From: Psychrobacter sp. JCM 18901
GTDB taxonomy: Bacteria > Pseudomonadota > Gammaproteobacteria > Pseudomonadales > Moraxellaceae
Assembly: GCF_000586435.1 (NCBI RefSeq)
Contig: NZ_BAWH01000026.1
Location: 1 to 38,453, forward strand
Direction: 5' to 3'
DNA length: 38,453 bases
Below, in pieces: positions 29,322 through 38,453 of the stretch (position 1 is its first letter; every line of letters begins with the position of its first letter). Made by a program: the position numbers and the translations under genes. The notes below the pieces were generated by a model. That model was not told the DNA's origin and made no database searches. It saw only the letters and a list, made by a program, of their open reading frames with translations.

Positions 29322-31625
29322 CTAAAACTTATAGTTAACACCTACATAGAATGAGCGACCCGCGCCAGGTATAGCCGTGCCCCAGTTAGAGCTGCCATCT
29401 ATCTCCTTATTCATAGACATAGTTCTACCTTGCCCCATGTAGGCACCGCCTAAAGGTAGGGCATGGTTTTTGTCAAAGACATTGTCGATACCAGCCTCAA
29501 TCGCTACCTGTTTGAACTGATAGCCTGTATTGAGATTTAATAAGCCATAGCCTGCTGTTTTAATTTCGTTGCGAGGGGTGGATACATCCTTTTTAGCTGA
29601 AACACCAACCACTTCAATTTGGTTTTTCCAACCGTTGTTTTCCCGATTTAGGGCAACACTGCCATTGAATGGCATGATGTTATATAAGTCTGATCCGCTG
29701 TCTTTATTTTTTCCTTTGGTGTAGTTAAGTGATCCGGATATCCCCCAGTTTCCCCAAGCATTGGATGTCAATTCTCGATCGGCTGTCAGGTCGATGCCGT
29801 ATATCTCAGCATCTTGGTTGGTATAACGCAGTACGTTGTATTGGTCGGCGGTGTGAGTGTCAGCCGCTGTGTTCGTCATACGATCCGACTGTACGGCATC
29901 GACATAGTCATCTATTTTTGAATAGTAAGGCGTGGCTTTGACACCCCAGCTATTTCCAGCACCGCGCCAATTTAGGGTGGCAGACAGTGTATTGGATTTT
30001 TCAGAACGCAGATTAGGATCACCAAAATAGCCATTGCCATCACCAACAGTGTTATTCATGACAGCCGCCATGGGCCATGTCGACCACGTATAACGCTCAT
30101 AGAGACTGGGTGTGCGTTCTTTATGAGAAAGCCCCAATTCTAAGGTTTTTTTGTGCATCAATGTTGTAGCGGCCAATCGCGGTAACGTCGATGTTGTGGT
30201 CAGTGCTGCTACGGTCACTGACATTAAAGTTAGCGCTATCTCGCAGCTGATTGGTCATATTGTTTTGACCACCGATTTGATAGCCATGTACTTCATCAGC
30301 ACTGGTACGTACGTTTTCATAGCGCGCACCAAGCTGGGTCGTCCATTCAGAAGAGATGGCTTTTTCCCACTCGCCATAGATACCGATACGCTGACGTTGA
30401 CCATTGTTGATATTTTGAAAGTCATTTGGCGACATCATACCGTCGCCAGATGCCGCCCATGTGTCATCAAGGGTATAGTCTTGATATTCAGCACCTATAT
30501 TGATCGTGCCTTGGTTGGTTAAATCGATAATACCTTTAATATTGGCTCCAATAGTCTTGCTATTAGTATTCATAGGCATGCCTGTGGCGGCGCCATATAA
30601 GAACTGTTTGTCGTCTCCAAAGTTCATATAGTGATCGACTTTTTCATGATAGGCCTGTGCTTCTAACTGCCCCCAATTTAACTCGCTTTTGTAACGCAAA
30701 TTAATGCGGTCAAGCTGATTGTCGAGCATGTCCATCCGCTGATTTGGATATAGCTCTTTTGGGACGTTTTGCCACAGATAAGTTCCTTGTAGCAGATGAT
30801 TGCCACTCTTATAAGCAATGTCTAATGACTGATTTTTGCTTTCATAAGCGGTTGAACCAACTTCGTCTTTCGCTAATGTTTTATTAGGGTTACCTGTTTG
30901 GGTATAAGATTTAAAATCACCACCAGCTTTATAGTTATCTGCCTGTGCGAAGCTGCCTTTATAGGTGAGGCTAAGCTGATCGTTTGCCGCTGTGTCGACA
31001 AGTTAGCCCCATAGGCGTCACCATTACTACGATAAAATGTGCCAATTTCACCTGAAGTTAGTATGTCGCTATCCGTTGAAAAGATAGGCTCTGCTGTTTC
31101 GACAACGATAGTACCGCCAATACTATTACCACCGACACTCACAGGCGTCACACCTGCATAAACGGTGGTCTTGTCTATAGCGCTTGGCGCAATATAAGAC
31201 AAGGGTGAGTTCATACTGTTCGGACAAGAGGCGATTGAGTCAACGCCATCCACTAAGATACGCAGACGGTTGTCCGCCAAGCCTCTCATCACGGGCAAGT
31301 TTGAGATGCCACCGGCACTTTGTACATTCAGACCGGGTATTTTTGTCAGTATAGTGGCCGTATCACTGCTTGCCACTTGTTTGCTGCTAATAAATTTTTG
31401 ATTAAGGCTGGCTGTTGTTCCAAGTGCATCGGTACTATATGGCTTATCCGCTGCTGTCGCATAAACGACGATTTCTGGCAATCGGATATGTGGCTCATCA
31501 TCCGTAGTAGGCATGTGCGCTTTTACGGTTGTGGAATCCGCATAAGCGCTACTGATATGCAATAAAGACAAAGCTAAAACACTTAGTTTTAAAATAGGTA
31601 CAGCGTTCATTGATGAAGATAACAT
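29322..31625 (-). CDS. oprC: TonB-dependent copper receptor OprC/NosA (two frame breaks)
   Basis: Outer-membrane receptor for copper, about 767 residues when reconstructed. Signal peptide to AYA; TonB box PEIVVYAT; plug with VMRGLADNRLRILVDGVD, then ASCPNSMNSPLSY, which keeps the CxxxM pair used by OprC to bind copper, and TPVSVGGNSIGGTIVVE. The barrel includes LSHKERTPSLYERY and DPNLRSEKS, and ends GVNYKF with terminal Phe. Breaks: one base missing at about 30990 (plus-strand CCGCTG for CCGCCTG) and T7 at 30146-30152 (six needed). Upstream lies a DUF2946 gene and downstream a truncated TauE/SafE gene, all on the minus strand. Confidence 0.87.
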
Positions 31626-31843
31626 CTTATTTTCCCAGAAATTCGCAAAAATATTTTATGAAATCGGTTATTCAGTTTTTACCAAGAGGCAAGATAGGCC
31701 AAGCTATTTATGGCTTAGAGTAGGCACTTACCGAATATTTTCCGATATAAATAGATAGTATTTTGAGTACAGTATTTTAGGCAAATAGGTACAAGTGCCT
31801 CAATCAGAGCGTCAAATGAGCGCGTTGATTGAGAGCATTGTCA

Positions 31844-32475
31844 TTAATGCTCTAAAAATATTTGACTATAAATATGGATAATTATATGGGTGTGTCTGAT
31901 GGTGGAGCGCGTGCGAGGGGTCGTAAAAAAATTACTAGGAGAGTAGGTATGTGAGCGATACAAAAACGTGACTGAGACAGTAGATAGCTCAATCAAAGCC
32001 GAGTCAGTATGTGTAAAAGCGACTGGCAATAGTGCCGCAGACATGGCAGTGCAAAGGTCGCAGCCACTGTATTTTACGGCATCAGGGTTAGATTCAGAGC
32101 TTTCAATCTTATCTTTGCTATATAAGGCTTCCTGTGAAGGTGCAGCATCAACGTTATGACTGGCTTAACGGTCGCAGGCGATGCTAAAGATAAGGATGCA
32201 TTATGATGAAGGAAATGACGAGCGGCACTATCAATGGGTATGTTGTGATTCGTTTGCGCAATATCAGTCTGTATTTGCTCATACTGTTTGGCTGCCGATA
32301 CAATCGGTGCAAGCTCTGCACAGATACCATGACCTAAGTGGGCATTATCATCCCATAGAGGTGTGAGCAACAGCGTGATGTGCATGATCCAAGCAAAACA
32401 TGCGACCAACATGCCGAACCACATCGTTACCGGTGATGAATATCGTAAAACAAGCTTGTAGCGCTTAGTAGACAT
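31844..32475 (-). CDS. DUF2946-type protein upstream of the copper receptor (one frame break)
   Basis: About 210 residues when one base is restored near 32161. An N-terminal membrane segment (MWFGMLVACFAWIMHITLLL) is followed by an exported His-rich region (GHGICAELAP, HFLHHNASL) and a CDLCTAM motif (CxxC) typical of DUF2946 proteins that sit beside copper receptors. It may bind copper ions, an inference from Cys, His and Met content and neighbourhood. The gap to oprC is about 218 bases with no further gene. The C-terminal ~50 residues after VAFTHTD are less like the family and could be affected by another indel. Confidence 0.65.
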
Positions 32476-32868
32476 GATAGGGTCATCGTATTACCAGCAT
32501 GCTGATGATGCATAGGTAACATTTATAAGTAAGGGGGCGCACTAACTTAGAACATCATTTCAAAGAATTTCAGAAAGAATTCTTAACAAAACAGATATTA
32601 TCGTTAACAATGCCATTTTAAGACAATGACTATGGTCTTTACAAGCTTGAATCTTACATTGCTTTTGTAGCGAGTGTAGTAGTCAACTAATTTAGGATGA
32701 TTAACAAGGGGATTTTATTCAAATACTGATTCTCTTTTCTTCTAGTGGCAAATAGTTATCGAGAGAGTGATATCTCACGGTCTAAAAGTAAATAGCCTCT
32801 AAATAACAATTAAAATCCTCGGTTCAGAAATAGCTTCATAACTACAATATGGCATCTATAAGCTATGC
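32476..32868. other. Intergenic AT-rich region
   Basis: No gene, tRNA or clear repeat seen. It should hold the promoter of the DUF2946-oprC unit on the minus strand, but I cannot name a copper-regulator box. Confidence 0.3.
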
Positions 32869-33206
32869 TGAAAAAAACTGTAGAACCCGTTTTGGTAAAT
32901 TAAAGACTTAATAGAGCGTTTATCATGACTAAGATAACCAGGACTCATAGTGCCGCTTTTATGACTGAAACCGTCAAAAACTAGCAGATGACAACGACAA
33001 CGGCAAAGTAGCTAGGCAGCTCAGGATGAATGAGACTTCTTAAATCAGGAAGGAGGAAGCGAAGCAGTATTATGCCCCGAGGCAAGATAGTGGCTATGCT
33101 AGCAGTAGGATTCAATAGCGTTTAAGCTATAGAACGCCAAGAAAAATGTGGTTTGACTTTCATTATCAGACTGCGTAAATAAAACCCCCTAAGTCAAGTT
33201 CTACAG
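32869..33206 (+). mobile_element. Degraded IS3-family remnant
   Basis: From ATG 32925, after small repairs, the translation follows an OrfA start: MTK-TRTHSAAF, TETVK, LADDNGKVARQL-MNE; stops and frame shifts riddle it. CTGTAGAAC at 32878-32886 and its complement at 33198-33206 may be the outer ends. The 55 bases before the ATG match those before 37540 closely (GTAAA-TAA-GACT--AT, then CATGACTAAGA), so both derive from one IS type. 33207-33340 shows nothing further. Confidence 0.55.
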
Positions 33207-33349
33207 GATTGATAGTATAGGTCTGTAATATAAGTATCTATTAGTTCACATAAAAAAATACTGCCCTACTTTTATCAAAAATATTCAATATAAATCGTAA
33301 AACACTCATTCATTGGAATGATTGGGGTAGTAACACATCATAATTTTGA

Positions 33350-33369
33350 TAATTGAATGATTATCATTT
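33350..33369. promoter_or_regulatory. Fur box upstream of the YbaN-like gene
   Basis: AATGATTATCATT at 33356-33368 is a perfect 6-1-6 palindrome, the core of the Fur consensus GATAATGATAATCATTATC, about 110 bases before the ATG 33479. Iron-bound Fur should repress the cluster here. Confidence 0.75.
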
Positions 33370-33478
33370 ACAATAATCTGTAAAAAACTACCTGCAAATA
33401 CAGTTTATTCTCTAATAAAAATATTCGCAGTTCGCTAAATAACTGGCTGCTACTCTTTAACTATCGAGCTACTTTCTT

Positions 33479-33920
33479 ATGAACAATGTGCAACCTTCAA
33501 CAAATTCATCGAATTTACAAAAAAAAGTAATGCTCAACCAAATTCATCATAACCGCATAATACGAATATTATTTATGGCGCTAGGCGGTTTTTTTCTTCT
33601 TCATAGGCTTAGTCGGTATTATTCTTCCAGTATTACCTACCACCCCTTTCATTTTACTAACGGCAGCATGCTGGGCTAAAGGGTCTGATAAATTCAATCA
33701 GTGGCTTCTCAAACATAAAGTGTTCGGTGAAATGGTAAAGAACTGGCAGCAGCATCGAGCTATTCCTCGTAAGGCAAAATATTTGGCTTGGTCAATGATG
33801 GCTATGTCATGCGGTATGTTGTTTTACCGATTTTCTGATAGTTTGCAGTGGCTTGCTTGGGTTACATGCGCAATATGCATCACTGTTACTGTGTGGATGT
33901 CTCGACTGCCGGACGCTTAA
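33479..33920 (+). CDS. YbaN-like (DUF454) inner-membrane protein (one frame break)
   Basis: About 146 residues when the T7 run at 33589-33595 is read as six. DUF454 signature: FFFFIGLVGIILPVLPTTPF, then LLTAACWAKGS and FNQWLLKHKVFG. Hydrophobic segments at both ends place it in the inner membrane. Members often lie beside heme or iron uptake genes, as here, but their biochemical role is not known. An in-frame Met at 33530 (MLNQIHHN) is an alternative start. A Fur box lies upstream. Confidence 0.8.
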
Positions 33921-34011
33921 TTTTTCCTACTATTACAAGACGTTTTCCTGACTCCTTGCTAAGCCTTTGTAAAAAGTAAAATACTCTAAGATAATATATT
34001 TTCCTATTTGT

Positions 34012-34026
34012 TAATGATTATCGTTT
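34012..34026. promoter_or_regulatory. Fur box upstream of the heme receptor gene
   Basis: AATGATTATCGTT (34013-34025) matches the Fur core with one change from the box at 33356, and both are followed by TACAAT. It lies about 130 bases before ATG 34157. Confidence 0.7.
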
Positions 34027-34156
34027 ACAATGTAACTATATTGTTTTATTATATGAAGAAACTATCAGCAATGTTATTAACAATTAATATTATTTCCTTT
34101 GACGACGAGGCTGATGTGAAGAAAATTGTGCTTATTTTTACTATAGGAAATTTGGA

Positions 34157-36645
34157 ATGCACGAGGATTCAACTTATAAGAAGTCGATATATATACCTAG
34201 TCTTAAAGGTAAGTCTAAAACCCTATTAAGTATTCTTGTTGGAACTTTGATGTATCAATCAGCCATTGCGGATACTCAGCACCAAGAAGAAAACTTACCG
34301 ATGTTACATATGGACACGATAACTGTTTATGCTAATAAGCAGCCCCCTATAAATGTAGGGGACGACCTTAAAACGGCCAAGACGATATCAGACAACCTAA
34401 TTGACAGTGATAAAGATTTAGTCCGTTATAACCCTGATATAAGTGTGGCAGATGCAGGAAGATATGGTAGCAATGGCTACGCCATCAGAGGGGTAGATGG
34501 CAATAGGGTAGCTTTAAACTTAGATGGCGTTAGCTTGCCAGATAAGCAAGTCAGTGAAATATTTTCAGCTTATGGATATATGTTTGAGGGTCGATTTTCA
34601 CCCGATGTAGAGCTTCTGTCAGAGGTGGAGTTTGAAGTCGGGGCGGACTCTTTTAATTCTGGTAGTGGTGCAATGGGAGGGTCTGTTAGTTTCAAGACCA
34701 AAGACCCAGAAGATTTAATAAGACCTGATCGTCAACTTGGTGGTTATATCAAAACAGGTTATAGCAATAGCAATGAAGAATTTAGTAACGCTTTTGGTTT
34801 AGCAGGGAAAAACGATAAGGTTGAGGCAATAATTAATTATGTGCATCGTGAAGGACATGAAACAAAAAAATCACCGAATGTTAGATTTCGATAAAAACAA
34901 ACTAGATCCTGCCTATGATTTTATCAATGATCCAGACTATAAATATCCCTCTACAGGATACAGATCTAATACAGCAGCAATATTACCTGACCCATTAAGT
35001 TATACAACAGAGGCAACGTTAGCAAAGTTATATCTCCATTTGAACGAAGAAAACCGATTAGGTTTTCATGCCACTAAACAAAAAACGGATAGAGTATCCA
35101 ATAACTTTACCAGAAAGACTTTTGCTTCAAGAATTGGTAAGGATACTGCAGAATTAGAAAGTTATGGCATCAGTCATAGATACCTACCTATTACTAGTGA
35201 GTTCATAGATGAGGTCAATACCACTTTAACTCAGCAAAAAAATTACAGGAGTGGCTAATACAGAAACTTATAGCCAAGTATGGGGATCTGACTCTTATAG
35301 GGTAGATGGAGTGAAGCATCGGCCTCAAGAGGACAAAACCATACAACTAAGTATAGAGGCAACAAGCTTACCGTTAGAAACTGAGAAGCTAGGCTCTCAT
35401 ACTTTGTCAGTTAATACAAAATATGCAAAGACGGACCATAGATTGACTTTAGAAGAAACTTATATTCCTTCTTCAGGCAACCCCAGTTCTTGGTACGATT
35501 TTATTGGGCCCTCAGTGAAGCAAGATATCTTCAATGTGGCCATTCAAGACAAAATAAATTTAACGGAAAAGCTCGATACGACGATTGGGCTTCGATATGA
35601 CAATTACAACTACAAACCTTATATGGATGAAATCAATAAAAAAGCCATCGAGAAGGCGAGCAAATATTATCCGGTACGTATTGATTATGAGAATGGCGAG
35701 TTTGACCACAATAAGAAAATGGACAATATAGGCGGAATGTTCTCCATAAACTACAAAATCAGTCCCAATTTGCAGACCCAGTATCAGCTGTCTACTGGAT
35801 TTAGGGCGCCTGCTACCAGCCAAATGTATTCAGCATTTGAGATGATGGGAAACAGCTTGACACCCAATGTTCATCTTAAGCCTGAGAAATCTCTCAATCA
35901 TGAACTCAGTTTGTCTGGACAGTTTGAAGATTTAAGCTTTACAGCCACAGGGTTTTATACCAAATATAGTGACTTTATCAGCTTGTTGAATTCTCAAGAG
36001 GAACAACAACGATGCTATGAAGATTATTCGACCGGCCAACCGGTTTGTTCACCCCTTTCTATAAATATACTCAGCGCCCAAAATATTGGGGATGCAGAGA
36101 CTTATGGATTGCGTTTAGGAGGCGTATGGGATGTTGGACAGCTTGCTGATACAGAAGGAGAGATTCAGGTATTTGCTAATTTAAATTATGCCAAAGATAA
36201 AACTGACAAAGGAACCAACCTGCTTGCGACTCAGCCTTTAAATGCAACGTTAGGGCTAGGATATGAATCACCTAAAAAGATTGGCAACTGTCTGCGAATC
36301 TAAGGTATTTAGGCAGAAAACATGCTGAAGACGCAAAAGTAGCTACCTTAGAATCAAATGGTTATAACATGCCTTATGAAAATGTCATTGCTCCTTATAA
36401 GCACATTGATAAGTCTAAATCGGCTTATGTATATGATGTTTATGGGAGTAAAAAAATTAGGTTCTAATTTAAAACTATCAGCAGGGGTGTTTAATTTATT
36501 TGATGCTAAATATGTTCCGTGGGATAACTTGCGTTCGTTAGCAGAATTAAACGTCAACTCTATGGTAGATGACCAAGGAGTTGGCATTGAAAGATTTACG
36601 GCACCAGGAAGAAATTACAAAGTAGGGTTAACCTACGAATTTTAG
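34157..36645 (+). CDS. TonB-dependent heme/hemoglobin-type receptor (four frame breaks)
   Basis: About 828 residues. Signal peptide near KTLLSILVGTLMYQSAIA; TonB box region MDTITVYAN; plug with GRYGSNGYAIRGVDGNRVAL and GSGAMGGSVSFKT, as in the hemoglobin/transferrin/lactoferrin receptor family. Barrel contains STGFRAPATSQMYSAFE and NVHLKPEKS and ends GLTYEF with terminal Phe. Breaks: A7 at 34864, 35236 and 36450 (six needed), and A5 at 36274 (six needed). An AGGAAA ribosome site precedes the ATG. Placed between a Fur box and a heme oxygenase gene, so heme or hemoprotein is the likely ligand; the exact carrier protein is not determined. Confidence 0.85.
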
Positions 36646-36788
36646 CCCATATGTCTTGGATAAAATACATAAAAAAACTATCAATAAAAACCCAAAAATA
36701 TTTTGGCGTGCGCTCAATCTAAAAAAAGCTAACTAAATAGGATGAAATGGGAGAGCGCCCCTTAAATTAATAAATATAGGAAACAGTG

Positions 36789-37370
36789 ATGAACTTACCT
36801 CTTAGTGAAGCATTAAAAAAAGCACTCCCGCCAAACACATGATAGTGTTGACATGCTCGTTTTATCTATGGAACCATTTGCCTCTATAGAAAATTACAGT
36901 AAATTTTTACAAGCACAAAATGCTTTTCACGAAGTTTTGCAACCTATCTATGAGAATCCCAGCTTAAACCTTAAGATTAAGGGACTTAATAGTCTATCAC
37001 GCTTAGAACAAGTAGCCATGGACATGCAAGACCTTCACGTTAAGACTATGTTAGTCGATGAGGCTATACCTAGTCCAAGTGAGTTTGAATCTATTGGTTG
37101 GCTTTATTGCTCTGAAGGTTCAAATTTAGGCGCCGCAATTTTATATAAAGAAGCTCAAAAAAATTGAACTTACAAGTACTCATGGTGCAAAACACCTATC
37201 TGCACATAAAGATGGCAGAATGGTGCATTGGCGTAAATTTAAAGAGCAATTAGATGGCTTAGAATTGACACTAACACAACGCCAACAAGCATTAAAAGGA
37301 GCTGAAGATGCCTTTGCATTTTTTTAAAAGGGTCATTCGACAAGTAAATTATGCTGAAGAAACGGTATAA
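36789..37370 (+). CDS. hemO: Heme oxygenase HemO/PigA type (three frame breaks)
   Basis: Opens heme to biliverdin, CO and Fe2+ in the cytoplasm. About 192 residues when A7 at 36815 and 37157 and T7 at 37319 are each read as six. The N-terminal QTHDSVDMLVLSMEPF carries the expected proximal heme-ligand His. LYCSEGSNLGAAILYKEAQ is the distal-helix Gly-rich block of bacterial heme oxygenases. AGGAAA lies before the ATG. It follows the heme receptor by about 140 bases and completes the uptake-and-release pathway. The last codons (AEETV and stop) resemble the end of a nearby IS remnant, so the C terminus may be altered. Confidence 0.85.
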
Positions 37371-37420
37371 CGGTCATTTAGATTGAATGGTTGCTGACAT
37401 ACATGGTCATCAATGTAATT

Positions 37421-37453
37421 CGAACGCGCCTTAAAGCAGACGTTCGGTTTTTT
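37421..37453 (+). terminator. Rho-independent terminator after hemO
   Basis: CGAACG pairs with CGTTCG across a 14-nt loop and is followed by GTTTTTT, about 50 bases past the hemO stop. Confidence 0.75.
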
Positions 37454-37484
37454 AATGCCATATTGAGTAATCACTGAGCTATGC

Positions 37485-37584
37485 TGAGGAAACCGTATAA
37501 ATAAACTTAGTAAACTAACGACTCGATGAGGAGTTTGCCATGACTAAGAAAAAGCAAAGCTATAGTACGGAAGTTAAAGTATAG
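37485..37584 (+). mobile_element. IS3-family left-end remnant with transposase start
   Basis: TGAGGAAACCGTATAA followed by ~40 bases and an ATG (37540) reading MTKKKQSYSTEVKV, then a stop; this is the beginning of an OrfA. The upstream part matches 32869-32927. The rest of the element is absent and a MITE follows. Confidence 0.55.
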
Positions 37585-37617
37585 GTCAATCCTGGGGCGG
37601 TCTAGCTCTCTTTTATC

Positions 37618-37741
37618 GAGCCCATCCCAGATTCTGTGTAACTGCCATTTGCTCGGCCAGTTTTTTAAGGTCAGATTGAGTAGTCATTGCTTATTCTCCA
37701 GTTAGTGGATTATAAGCAGTTACACAAAGTTTGGGAAACTC
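37618..37741 (-). mobile_element. 124-bp IS256-type internally deleted element
   Basis: Inverted ends (37618-37645 and 37716-37741) share TGTGTAACTGC and GAG at the outside, the same type as the 72-bp MITE at 26222. On the minus strand from 37687 a short frame reads MTTQSDLKKLAEQMAVTQNL, like the start of an IS256-family transposase, then runs into the other end. The element is thus a deletion derivative and cannot move on its own. Confidence 0.6.
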
Positions 37742-37790
37742 CCATTATCTGATTATGGCTATTTTCCCTTTTTTATTTTTCTGAAGGCGT

Positions 37791-38453
37791 TTATAATTTT
37801 TGACAGTTTTGCAATAACGCGTAGCCACCTTTAGATTTTTTTAAATCTAACAAAGAGTAGACCATTGAGTCTCCAAACACGCCATCATTAATAGTTCCTA
37901 CGCTCAGTAAGTAGTTATTATTGGAGAATACTGGATTATTTTTTTTACTATATTGATCATCAAAGTTTAGCTGTTGTGAAATATTATCGTAAGTCACTGT
38001 CGCACTAGTTTTTTGGTTATTAAAGTGGTAGGTTACGCTTAGATTTTCGTTGCTATCACACTTGTAGTTGACGACATAATTTTGCTGGTTAGATGGTTGC
38101 TGCTGGTCAGTGATAAAGCCTTTCAAATTAAAGTTTTTTTGCGGTGTTTGCATGCTTACGGGCATCATTGCGTGTTTGGCTTACGATAAGCTTATAATCC
38201 CCTGTATAAGGCAGGACTTGGAAATCACCAGAGAGTTCACTAGTTTTATTGTTATTTCCAAGATACAGTAACTTTAATACCACATCGTCTGATGTGTTTT
38301 GTCTTACTACTCTTAATACTTGATTAGCTTGTGCATGGAATATATATTCCTTTGTATCATAGCCAGTAATACTGCCCTTGATATCCAAAACTTGGGGGTT
38401 AGCAATATTACTGTGACTATTTTTATGAGAAGTCTCTACTGCATTAGTATACT
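37791..38453 (-). CDS. Composite lysozyme inhibitor: PliG-like plus MliC-like domains (5' end outside the window)
   Basis: The frame is open to the window edge, so the start and any signal peptide are missing. About 220 residues are visible once T7 at 38134-38140 (plus strand) is read as six. The first part resembles PliG: DIKGSITGYDTKEYIFHAQA, LPYTGDYKLIVSQTRNDARK. The second part resembles a MliC/PliC-type domain: VNYKCDSNENLSVTYHFNNQ, ATVTYD, and a C-terminal Cys in LLQNCQKL that could pair with the Cys of YKCD. The c-type inhibitor loop SGxxY is not seen; the matching place reads KNNPVF, so the second domain may not bind c-type lysozyme in the usual way. Same fold types as pliG at 26313. 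Confidence 0.65.

Noticed and set aside
37168..37370. hemO as a truncated pseudogene
   Set aside because: All three breaks lie in A7 or T7 runs and repairing them gives a full-length heme oxygenase.
1..38453. CRISPR arrays, tRNA or rRNA genes
   Set aside because: No regularly spaced repeats, no cloverleaf T-arm (GGTTCGAATCC type) and no rRNA-like sequence were seen on reading.

Overview
The window looks like chromosomal DNA of a gamma-proteobacterium of the Moraxellaceae, most likely Psychrobacter. The basis is the protein sequences (GlnA, TrpGDC, AhcY-MetF, tandem long acyl-CoA dehydrogenases), the moderate-to-low G+C content, and the mix of aerobic core metabolism with iron and copper TonB receptors. 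No search was run, so the genus is an inference.

Layout. 1-24300 is ordinary core chromosome: glnA (minus strand) behind a sigma-54/NtrC control region; trpG-trpD-trpC; an Smr-domain protein; an AlkA-like DNA glycosylase; a MscS-type channel (minus strand); a BtuB-like receptor; an SAH riboswitch controlling ahcY-metF; rsmE; a PAS-GGDEF-EAL protein; two paralogous ~595-residue acyl-CoA dehydrogenases; and a large membrane protein of the 'SpecificRecomb' (Gcr) family. 24430-38453 is accessory and patchy: endonuclease V, an orphan protein, a PliG-type lysozyme inhibitor, a small lipoprotein, a complete IS3-family element that cuts off a TauE/SafE-type gene, a copper-uptake pair (DUF2946 protein and OprC/NosA receptor), a heme-acquisition cluster with two Fur boxes (YbaN-like protein, hemoglobin/heme receptor, heme oxygenase), several degraded IS or MITE remnants, and, running off the right edge, a protein that appears to join a PliG-like domain to a MliC-like domain.

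Reading frames. Many conserved genes are split in the sequence as given. I count about 34 single frame breaks. About 20 are A7 or T7 runs where the protein needs six, and most of the rest are a base missing from a short run (GG to G, CC to C). Both kinds occur in essential or highly conserved genes (ahcY, trpD, rsmE), so I read them as sequencing or assembly indels and give each gene its reconstructed full span. They should not be taken as pseudogenes without checking.

How the parts work together. Nitrogen assimilation (glnA) is set up for NtrC/sigma-54 activation. ahcY and metF recycle S-adenosylhomocysteine and feed methyl groups to methionine synthesis, and are switched by SAH itself. The copper genes share one strand and the order DUF2946-oprC-safE, with the last gene destroyed by an IS. 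In the heme cluster the receptor imports heme, HemO opens the ring to free iron, and Fur probably represses both when iron is sufficient. The two lysozyme-inhibitor genes suggest selection by host or predator lysozymes.
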